NCBI RefSeq assembly: GCF_035818675.1
Contig: NZ_JAYKZZ010000009.1
Location: 1-64,000 of the forward strand
Source of the DNA: Parapedobacter flavus
GTDB taxonomy: Bacteria > Bacteroidota > Bacteroidia > Sphingobacteriales > Sphingobacteriaceae
DNA length: 64,000 nt
Direction: 5' to 3'
How positions within the stretch are numbered: position 1 is the stretch's first letter; each line of letters starts with the position of its first letter. Shown here piece by piece: positions 26,168 to 33,019 of the stretch. The position numbers and the translations under genes were made by a program. The notes under the pieces were generated by a model that was not told the origin of the DNA, made no database searches, and saw nothing but the letters and a program-made list of their open reading frames with translations.

Positions 26168-26708
26168 CGAGAACAAGAAATCCGTCCGTTTCCCCGAGGC
26201 GGTGGACGAACGGCTCACCCTGCTTGCGCGGAAACTTGGCCGCACCAAGCGGGAAGTGGTCATGCAGATGGTGGATTATTTCTACAAAAGCAAGAAAGAC
26301 CCCGCCGACCTGAACGACGAGGTGCTGAAAAAGGAACTGTCAAGCGGTATCAGCCGCATCCTCTCGTTCATCCGCAAACAGGAGGGTGACCTGCTGGTGC
26401 CTATGTATTCGGCAATGGAAGAACTGATGGCCATCGCCAAAACGCAAAGCCCGCTTTTGAAGAACATCGGCATGGGGCAGTCGGAGGCAACCATCATGGG
26501 CAGGGAAACCATCGGCTACCTGAAACTGGTGGACGGCACGTTGAAAAAGATGCTCGGCAGTATGCGGGAAAAGGAGGCATTGAAGTCCAGGTTCCGGCAG
26601 GTACTGGACTACTACATCACCCAGCGTGAAGCCTTGGGCTGGCCTGTATCGGCGGCCAAAAAGGAGGAACTGGCCAAGCATACAAGGCAATCGTTGGACA
26701 ACCTGTAA
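26154..26708 (+). CDS. BfmA/BtgA-family mobilization protein
   Basis: 184 residues. The N-terminal 45 residues carry a ribbon-helix-helix-like motif (KKSVRFPEAVDERLTLLARK, GRTKREVVMQMVDYFYK). The rest is helical (SGISRILSFIRKQEGDLLVP, ALKSRFRQVLDYYITQREAL). In known Bacteroides elements BfmA/BtgA binds the transfer origin and partners the relaxase. It lies directly before the DUF5712 gene, the standard order. Confidence 0.85.
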   Translation: MVRIDENKKSVRFPEAVDERLTLLARKLGRTKREVVMQMVDYFYKSKKDPADLNDEVLKKELSSGISRILSFIRKQEGDLLVPMYSAMEELMAIAKTQSPLLKNIGMGQSEATIMGRETIGYLKLVDGTLKKMLGSMREKEALKSRFRQVLDYYITQREALGWPVSAAKKEELAKHTRQSLDNL

Positions 26709-26717
26709 CGTAAGGCC

Positions 26718-27704
26718 ATGTACATCAACATTACCAAATCGGAAACGGGAGATAACAAGGGCAGTAGCGGAGCATTGGTGCATTACCTCGAAAAGGAAAA
26801 CCGGATGAAGCCGGAAAACGCAAATGAAAATAAACCGGAACATTGGTTCAACGGAATGGCCAGAGACATCAAACCCCACGAGGTGCGGATGGGTATCGAC
26901 CGCAACGTGGCGAAGCTGGGTAGGGAAGACAGCAAATTCTTCCTCATCAACATCAGCCCCAGCCAAAAGGAACTGGCGCACCTTGTGTCGCAATACGGCG
27001 AGGACGGCGCAAAAGAAAACCTAAAGGAATTTGCCATGAGGGTAATGGACGAATACGCCCGTAACTTCAAACGCCTCGGCATAAACAACCATCGGGATTT
27101 GCTTTGGTTCGGCAAGCTGGAAAGCTACCGCTATTACAGCCACAACGACAAAGAGGTGAAAAACGGGCAAAAGAAAAAAGGTGAACGCAAGGAGGGGCGG
27201 CAGATGCACGTCCAGATCATCGTGAGCCGTAAGGACATCACGAACCGTATCAAGCTAAGCCCGCAGAATACGTCACGTGGCAAAAACAAAGCCCATTCGC
27301 AAAAGCTGGGGCAGTTCGACCGCACCGCATTCAAGCAGTCGGGCGAGACGCTGTTCGATGAACTGTTCGACTTCGAGCGTAACCTGAAAGACAGCCTGCA
27401 ATATGCCAATACGATGAAGAACGGTACAGCACGGCAAAAGGCACAGATGCACACGCTCACGGAATTGACGAGGCGGCATCCGCAGAGTCAACGGTTGGCA
27501 ATGGAACTGGCGCATGATGTTACCCAAGGCATGTTCGAAAGTGTGGGCGAAATGCTGGCCACCACGGGCAGTATGGCTGCCGACCTATTGGGATTACTGA
27601 TGGCTCCGGTGGAGGGAGCGGGTGAGCAGCAAAGCCCCATCGAGGAGGAGGAGAAGCGGCGCAAACGGAAAAAGAAAGCGCAGTCACGGGGTATCAGGCG
27701 GTGA
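26718..27704 (+). CDS. DUF5712 (BtgB/MobB-like) mobilization protein
   Basis: 328 residues starting MYINITKSETGDNKGSSGAL, the family signature, followed by VHYLEKENRM. A His-containing region MHVQIIVSRKDITNRIKLSP corresponds to the HUH-like part of the family, and a long basic tail (EEEEKRRKRKKKAQSRG) ends the protein. It is taken to be the relaxase or relaxase partner that nicks DNA at oriT. It starts 9 bp after bfmA. Family call firm, exact reaction less so. Confidence 0.85.
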   Translation: MYINITKSETGDNKGSSGALVHYLEKENRMKPENANENKPEHWFNGMARDIKPHEVRMGIDRNVAKLGREDSKFFLINISPSQKELAHLVSQYGEDGAKENLKEFAMRVMDEYARNFKRLGINNHRDLLWFGKLESYRYYSHNDKEVKNGQKKKGERKEGRQMHVQIIVSRKDITNRIKLSPQNTSRGKNKAHSQKLGQFDRTAFKQSGETLFDELFDFERNLKDSLQYANTMKNGTARQKAQMHTLTELTRRHPQSQRLAMELAHDVTQGMFESVGEMLATTGSMAADLLGLLMAPVEGAGEQQSPIEEEEKRRKRKKKAQSRGIRR

Positions 27705-27772
27705 ATTTTACGGGTGGTTCAGGGCATCCGGCCTTTGCACCGCCCGGCCAAAATTACCCTCGGCGTGGGAAA

Positions 27773-27830
27773 GGTCAAGGGTATATAAACGCCGCTGCCC
27801 GCAGGCCTTTGCCCTCCGGCGCCCTTGACC
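27773..27830. repeat. Perfect 9-bp inverted repeat after the mobilization genes
   Basis: GGTCAAGGG (27773-27781) faces CCCTTGACC (27822-27830) over a GC-rich 40-base interior. The 265-bp gap between the DUF5712 gene and the integrase holds no convincing gene. The repeat could be a terminator-like or origin-related structure; there is no T-run. Confidence 0.45.
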
Positions 27831-27912
27831 CGATTCCCCCGCCTTGCGTTCGGTGGCCTAAGCGGTGAAAATGCCCTGGTGTGTGCAGATTTAAAAACAA
27901 GGCTACTGAAAT

Positions 27913-27985
27913 GAACCGATACGAGCCGATAAGAACCAATAGTGAGCCGATATGAGCTAATAAGAACCGTTAATGAGCCGATAAT
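27913..27985. repeat. Seven helically phased GARCCGATA-like repeats
   Basis: Units start at 27913, 27923, 27933, 27944, 27954, 27964 and 27975, so they are 10, 10, 11, 10, 10 and 11 bases apart. The consensus is GARCCRATAN, with members such as GAACCGATAC, GAGCCGATAA and GAGCCGATAT. The last two units overlap the 3' end of the integrase coding region. Even spacing of one helical turn suggests a binding array for a protein that contacts one face of the DNA. Confidence 0.7.
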
Positions 27986-29211
27986 GAAATGTTTGTACGG
28001 AATCCTAACTTTTCTTTTAGTTTTTCCATATCGCTGCTAATCCGCGTGTCCAGCAGCTTGGCATAGTGCTGGGTGGTCTTGATGTTGGTATGCCCCAGCA
28101 TTTTTGATACCGTTTCTATCGGCACGTTGTTGGCCAGTGTCACCGTGGTGGCGAATGTGTGCCGCGCCATGTGGAATGTCAGCTTTTTAGTAATACCGCA
28201 CAGGTCGGCAATCTCTTTCAGGTAGCTGTTCATCTTTTGGTTGCTCAATACCGGAAGTACCATCCCCTTTGCTACGCATGGGGGATAGTCCGCATAGCGT
28301 CCGATGATTTCCAAGGCTTGCGGAAGCAGCGGGATGTTGGAGGAAGTTTCCGTTTTCTCCCGGCTGGTCAACACCCACAATCTGCCGTCAATACCCTTGG
28401 CGATGCCCGTCTTTTGCAGTTTCCGCACATCGGCGTATGACAGCCCCGTATAGCAGCAGAACACGAAGATGTCGCGCACATGAGAGAGCCTTGTTATGGA
28501 AAATTCCTTTTGGGCTATCCTGTCCAGTTCATCGGGCGTGAGAAATTCCTTTTCCCTTGGCTTGGCCTTCGTTTTGTAGAACACAAAGGGGTTTTCCGTA
28601 ATCCATCGGTGTGCAAGACACTGGTTTATGATTTTACGCAGGTGTTTCATGTACTTGGCCGCCGACACCGCACTGCATTCCATGTCAGAGCGGAGGAAAA
28701 ACTCATAACCTGTGATGAACGCATGGTCGATGTGCCGGATCTCGATGTCCGTTTCACCATGGCATTTTTCCAGATAGGAGGTCAGGTGTGCAACAGAAGT
28801 GTTGTAGCCTTTCAGCGTGTTGGGTTTGAAACCTTTCCCAAGCAACGCTTCCATCTTCCGGTTGTGTTCGGTAAACGTTTCCATCAAATACCGCCGTTGC
28901 ACGTCCTTGCCGAGGTATTTCAGTTTCAGCGATTCGGCGGTGATTTCCGTGCCGTCCTTTACGAGTTGCAGGTGGGCATCGGCCACCTTTCGCTCCAGCG
29001 TGTCGAGGTAGGCATTCAGGCCACGGATGTCCTCCTTGGTGCCCTTGGCACGGTTGGCCTTGGCGTTCCACCGTACGGGGTCACACTCACGGCCGGTGGA
29101 CACTTCCTTGGGGTCACCGGCCACGGTGATACGCATGTAGATGGGTTTCATACCACCCACATAGTTTTTTGGTTTCTTCAAGTAGAAGAGCAAGGAATAA
29201 TTTGTACTCAT
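27970..29211 (-). CDS. CTnDOT-type tyrosine integrase
   Basis: 413 residues. Residues 1-105 form an arm-type DNA-binding domain (FYLKKPKNYVGGMKPIYMRI, then CDPVRWNAKANRAKG), followed by a SAM-like core-binding domain (110-205) and a catalytic domain. Catalytic residues: Lys286, His347 and Arg350 (HMARHTFAT), His374 (MLGHTN) and Tyr383 (QHYAK). At the first Arg position it has Ser258 (CYTGLSYADV), as reported for the CTnDOT integrase. It should integrate and excise the element. It points inward, with its start 130 bp from the right direct repeat. Confidence 0.9.
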   Translation of the reverse strand: MSTNYSLLFYLKKPKNYVGGMKPIYMRITVAGDPKEVSTGRECDPVRWNAKANRAKGTKEDIRGLNAYLDTLERKVADAHLQLVKDGTEITAESLKLKYLGKDVQRRYLMETFTEHNRKMEALLGKGFKPNTLKGYNTSVAHLTSYLEKCHGETDIEIRHIDHAFITGYEFFLRSDMECSAVSAAKYMKHLRKIINQCLAHRWITENPFVFYKTKAKPREKEFLTPDELDRIAQKEFSITRLSHVRDIFVFCCYTGLSYADVRKLQKTGIAKGIDGRLWVLTSREKTETSSNIPLLPQALEIIGRYADYPPCVAKGMVLPVLSNQKMNSYLKEIADLCGITKKLTFHMARHTFATTVTLANNVPIETVSKMLGHTNIKTTQHYAKLLDTRISSDMEKLKEKLGFRTNISLSAH

Positions 29212-29341
29212 GATAATACATCATTTATGGTGAAACAAAATTAGCCTTGCAGCCTATGGTAGTCAAGATGTTTAGTTATTGAACAGGTTGTCATTCAACA
29301 ACTTAATGTGCTTTCAGTGAGTAGCGGTAGGTCAGGGATTG

Positions 29342-29365
29342 ACTCACTGAATTACTCACTGTTTT
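29342..29365. repeat. Right copy of the 24-bp imperfect direct repeat
   Basis: Shares 21 of 24 bases with 13271-13294 in the same orientation. It lies 130 bp upstream of the integrase start, where an attachment site would be expected. Confidence 0.35.
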
Positions 29366-29407
29366 TATGCGAATAATTGAATGAATCAGGATGCTGTAAA
29401 AAACAAA

Positions 29408-29438
29408 AAGCCTGCAAACGTTTAATTTGCAGGCTTTT
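29408..29438. terminator. Hairpin terminator at the right edge of the element
   Basis: AAGCCTGCAAA pairs with TTTGCAGGCTT, with TTTT following on the plus strand and a T-rich run following on the minus strand, so it could stop transcription both ways. Confidence 0.7.
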
Positions 29439-29440
29439 GT

Positions 29441-29655
29441 ATGTTTTGACTTCAAGATGTGTAGCCTTATTGATCTAAAACCCATATTCCCCGAAAAAAA
29501 CTGACTCACAGTATCTGGGGGAAAGGGGGACTTGTGACTGAATAGAACTATATCCCTTGCTTCTGACCAATAACTGAGTGCCAAGCCAATGTTTGTGTAG
29601 GGTTCCACGCCGTTTAAGTAAGGCCGCCACTTTTAACAAAAAAATAAAAAAAACG
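29441..29655. other. Gene-free junction between element and chromosome
   Basis: No gene seen. It contains short GTGACTG/CAGTCAC-like fragments related to the end repeats (for example CTGACTCACAG near 29491), but no full third copy. Confidence 0.35.
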
Positions 29656-30375
29656 TTAATGGAGTCGTTTCTGAAGCTTAACGGCCTTCTGGTGATGGGT
29701 ACTTCCTTCCCTTACCCGTATTGCATAAGCTTGTGCCGCATTTTTATTATCCAGCTTCCAAAGGGCTACGGCAGCAAAATAGCAGGCGCCGTCAACAAAT
29801 ACCGAGGTTCCCTCTGCAACGGATTTAAGGTCCGTTAGGGCCCGTTGGTATTTAGCCTGGCCCAGATAACTCAATCCTCGGTAAAACCGGTACCGTACGA
29901 CGGTAGAATCTTCCTGAATCATGGGATTCAGCAGGTCAATACTACGACTATACTCGCCAGCATTGAATGCCATCGCCGCCTGTTGGTATACCGTATCTAC
30001 GCCCCCGGCCCGGGTAACCGAAGTGGGCATTTCGGGCAGGTTTTCAAAATGGGGCACAAAGAATTCCATATAATTGAAGACGGCCAGTAAACAAGCCGCA
30101 GCAGCAAGCGGTATCAGGTATCGGATGATCCCCCGCTTTTTGGCCCGGGGAACATCAAAGTGCTGGGCGCCCATTTGCTTCAACGTAGGTTCCAATGCGG
30201 ACAATGCGTCTTCGGCCTGCCTGTGCTTCTTTAAAACCCCCTGCAGTTCACGCTGGAGATCCACCTCCTTTTGCAGGGGCTGGTCTAATTTCAGTTGTTG
30301 TTCAAATATCTGCTGATCTTCGGCGGTAAGTGCGCCATCCAAATAGTCTTGTATCTGGTCGAAATAATTTGCCAT
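29656..30375 (-). CDS. TPR membrane protein, probable partner of the ECF sigma factor
   Basis: 239 residues from ATG 30375. The N-terminal 75 residues are acidic and helical (FDQIQDYLDGALTAEDQQIF), as in the cytosolic part of anti-sigma proteins. One membrane helix lies at 83-102 (IIRYLIPLAAAACLLAVFNY). The outer part carries TPR-like repeats (YQQAAMAFNAGEYSRSIDLL, YRFYRGLSYLGQAKYQRALT). The gene starts 6 bp after the sigma factor gene, so it may act as anti-sigma or as a sensor coupled to it. No zinc-finger motif is present, so this is inferred from topology and context. Confidence 0.7.
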   Translation of the reverse strand: MANYFDQIQDYLDGALTAEDQQIFEQQLKLDQPLQKEVDLQRELQGVLKKHRQAEDALSALEPTLKQMGAQHFDVPRAKKRGIIRYLIPLAAAACLLAVFNYMEFFVPHFENLPEMPTSVTRAGGVDTVYQQAAMAFNAGEYSRSIDLLNPMIQEDSTVVRYRFYRGLSYLGQAKYQRALTDLKSVAEGTSVFVDGACYFAAVALWKLDNKNAAQAYAIRVREGSTHHQKAVKLQKRLH

Positions 30376-30381
30376 AATCAA

Positions 30382-30942
30382 TTATCGTTTAAACAAAGGA
30401 TGCGCTTTCACCAATCGACCCAATTCCGCCATGCATTCGCTTTTTTTCTTTCTAAGGTATGCATAGGTAAGTCCAAGTTGTTGTGCAACTTGCTCCTGCT
30501 GTGCTTTCCCCATGCAAGCCTGAATGATTTCACGACACCGCTCACCCATGCTGCTGAGTACTTGCATCACTGTACGTTCCCGCTCCAACTGTTGGGTGTG
30601 CCGCTCGGCCTCTTGTTCATCGCTCTTATCAATGATAAATCCATCATCAATGGATTTTGTTACCGGGCTACCCGATTTTTTCTTTATTACATTCAACCAT
30701 TTGCGTTTGCACACCATCACCAGAAAAGCCTCGAAAGGACAGGTTAGTCTAAATTTACCATCGGCACTCATTCGGCAGATATCCATCAAGGCTTCCTGCA
30801 TAATGTCCGCAGCATCCGCGGCATCCCCGCTGTTATACTGGATCATGCGCGCGATCTTAGGTGCATATAAGGTGTAAATTTCTGCGATGCCTTGATTATC
30901 GTTGCATTGCAAGTAGGTAATAAATCGTTGGTCAGGATGCAT
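30382..30942 (-). CDS. ECF-type sigma factor
   Basis: 186 residues. Region 2 is recognisable (IYTLYAPKIARMIQYNSGDA, then DAADIMQEALMDICR), with region 4 at the end (REIIQACMGKAQQEQVAQQL, GLTYAYLRKKKSECMAELGR). Members of this Bacteroidota subgroup pair with a TPR membrane protein and often a CHAT protein. Its targets may include the divergent PKD/CHAT operon, whose start is 85 bp away. Confidence 0.85.
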   Translation of the reverse strand: MHPDQRFITYLQCNDNQGIAEIYTLYAPKIARMIQYNSGDAADAADIMQEALMDICRMSADGKFRLTCPFEAFLVMVCKRKWLNVIKKKSGSPVTKSIDDGFIIDKSDEQEAERHTQQLERERTVMQVLSSMGERCREIIQACMGKAQQEQVAQQLGLTYAYLRKKKSECMAELGRLVKAHPLFKR

Positions 30943-31027
30943 CTATGAAGCAATAAAATGGATATAAAGCCGTAAAAGTAAAAGTTTTTTATTAATTTTC
31001 CGACGAAGTGCTAAAACAACCTTTTAT

Positions 31028-33019
31028 ATGAAGCCAAACATTTATCTGGTTATCTGCGTATTGCTTTTCATGACTACCTCGGTATTTGCGAGCAAAGTAG
31101 ATACCTTAGAAGCAAGTATAAACGTCGAATTTATGAGCGACCGGATTATGTTTAAACCGGAGTTACCGGAGCTGGCGGGTATCCCGGGAGGACGGGATCC
31201 CTTTTACACTTATCTATGGGATTTCGGAGATGGGCATTTCAGTACCGCTGAAGCGCCCGGGCACCGGTACGCCAAGGCCGGCGAGTACGCGGTAACGCTT
31301 TACGCGGTAAACAACTACGACAATGGTCCCCGGCCCAAGCGACCTACCCGAAAGATTAAAGTCGATTCGGCCAAAGCCGGATCCCAGCAAGTTGCCTCGG
31401 TTGCCGAACAGCATTTTTTCAATACAGACGACACTTTCAAGTTGATCAAAAATGCCAATGCCTTGCCTGGCCAGGATATGGTGGTTGTTGCCGGTATAAA
31501 AACCACTGAAAAAGGATCAGTTTTTTTGTTGACCAATGAGAAAATTTTTGATCCTGAGGGGTTTCGGTTTGCCGGCCAATCCACCTATTATGGGGAACAA
31601 GTTATTCCTATGGAAGAAACCCAGTCCTTAGAAAGCCTTTGGGCCAATGTGTCTACGGCATCGATCACCCGAAGTGGCAGTCCGGACTACGGGATGCGCG
31701 AGAAGTTGAATTTTTCAGGGGACGAGGCCGTCGATTATTTCTCCGAACTCTACAGCAGTTATAAAACCATCACCGGGTATGAGGTAGATGGGGCCTCCGA
31801 TGCGCAGTTTTCATTGATCAATCTGGACATTACGCCCGAAATGCTGGCAGACACCAATGCTACGGTCACCATTACCGGGGTATTTATCCCCGAAAAAGGA
31901 CCTGCCCGGATCCACCAGCTGGATGTACCGATCGTCACCTCGCACGATCCCAACAAAATGTCGATAAAGCAGTCTCAGATCAACTATCGAACCTTGGCCA
32001 AGCGCAAGAAACTTACGTATAAAGTGCAATTCCAAAATGACGGTAAAGGCGATGCAAAAAATATCCGGCTGGAGGTAAAGCTTCCTGAGGTGCTCGATCT
32101 GTCGACGATCGAACTGCTTAACTTATACCCCAGATGCGATACATGTTTAACCCCGGAAAGTACCGGGTGTTACTACTATGAAATCAAGGGAAGCGACACC
32201 TTGGTATTCCATTTCAAAGATATCGCACTTCCTGGCTCCAAAGCCCCTGATGTACACGACAAGGATAGCACACAAGGGTTTATTCGTTTTAGCATTCGCC
32301 CCGAAAAAAATTTGCCTAACCGGCCATTTAAAGCCCAGACCAACATTTTCTTTGATAAAAACGACCCCATTACCACGAACGTGGCAACCGGGCGATTCCG
32401 CAAAAGCCTTTCCCCGATTGTATTCGCGGGGTACCATCATTTCCTTCAGGCCCCCGAGCAATGGAATAATAGACAGGCCACGATGAACCCCGGAATGCTG
32501 TTCGGGGTTGGCCTGGCTCCTCTGGCGCCTTATCGAAAGCTCTATTGGCAGGTGGAACTGTATGCCAATACCTACCAGGCCACTTCAAATGTCCAGGGCA
32601 TCAAAGAATCGGGAGAAATGGAAGTTCCCATACCAGGGACCGACCGGCCCCAAATACGGTCCTATACGAGCTACGACCAGTATATGAACTCAAGGTTTCT
32701 ACAGCTGCGTATCGTCCCGCTTCAGGCTCGGTATAATTTTAACAGCTGGGTGTCTGCCGGTATAGGTGCCATGGTCGAAACCTCTATTAATACCTCCCAT
32801 AGGGAAACGCGTACCTATCACATCCCCTTCGACCCGGATGAGCTGTTGATAGCGCAACCTTACACCTCGGAAAGACTTGAGCGAGGCCGATTACAACTCC
32901 AGCCCTTTATTGACTTGAACGTTGGACGTACTTATCTGGGACCCGTAGCTGGCCTACGCTATATATATGGAAATAAATCCGGTCAGGCCACACATTTGTA
33001 TGTTGCCTGGCGCTTTTAA
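31028..33019 (+). CDS. PKD-domain outer-membrane protein with beta-barrel-like C-terminus
   Basis: 663 residues with a signal peptide (1-22, VICVLLFMTTSVFASK). A PKD domain lies at about 30-112, with the hallmark YLWDFGDGHFSTAEAPGHRY. Residues 330-400 look like a DUF11-type Ig-like repeat (KLTYKVQFQNDGKGDAKNIR). The last 200 residues alternate hydrophobic strands and end in an aromatic residue (HLYVAWRF), as outer-membrane barrels do. It is divergent from the sigma factor gene and its stop overlaps the CHAT start by one base (TAATG). Probably a surface platform for the CHAT lipoprotein; that link is inference. Confidence 0.75.
   Translation: MKPNIYLVICVLLFMTTSVFASKVDTLEASINVEFMSDRIMFKPELPELAGIPGGRDPFYTYLWDFGDGHFSTAEAPGHRYAKAGEYAVTLYAVNNYDNGPRPKRPTRKIKVDSAKAGSQQVASVAEQHFFNTDDTFKLIKNANALPGQDMVVVAGIKTTEKGSVFLLTNEKIFDPEGFRFAGQSTYYGEQVIPMEETQSLESLWANVSTASITRSGSPDYGMREKLNFSGDEAVDYFSELYSSYKTITGYEVDGASDAQFSLINLDITPEMLADTNATVTITGVFIPEKGPARIHQLDVPIVTSHDPNKMSIKQSQINYRTLAKRKKLTYKVQFQNDGKGDAKNIRLEVKLPEVLDLSTIELLNLYPRCDTCLTPESTGCYYYEIKGSDTLVFHFKDIALPGSKAPDVHDKDSTQGFIRFSIRPEKNLPNRPFKAQTNIFFDKNDPITTNVATGRFRKSLSPIVFAGYHHFLQAPEQWNNRQATMNPGMLFGVGLAPLAPYRKLYWQVELYANTYQATSNVQGIKESGEMEVPIPGTDRPQIRSYTSYDQYMNSRFLQLRIVPLQARYNFNSWVSAGIGAMVETSINTSHRETRTYHIPFDPDELLIAQPYTSERLERGRLQLQPFIDLNVGRTYLGPVAGLRYIYGNKSGQATHLYVAWRF

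Larger units (their letters stand above)
23327..29438. mobile_element. Backbone of a mobilizable element (recombinase, mobilization and integrase genes)
   Basis: The segment holds a XerD-like recombinase, a HTH protein, BfmA/BtgA, a DUF5712 relaxase-like protein and a CTnDOT-type integrase, a gene set known from Bacteroidota mobilizable transposons. It carries no type IV secretion genes, so transfer would need a helper. The GC content is clearly higher than in the cargo to the left. If the direct repeat at 13271 and 29342 marks the ends, the cargo from 13.3 kb belongs to it and the element measures about 16 kb. That extension is inference. Confidence 0.7.
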
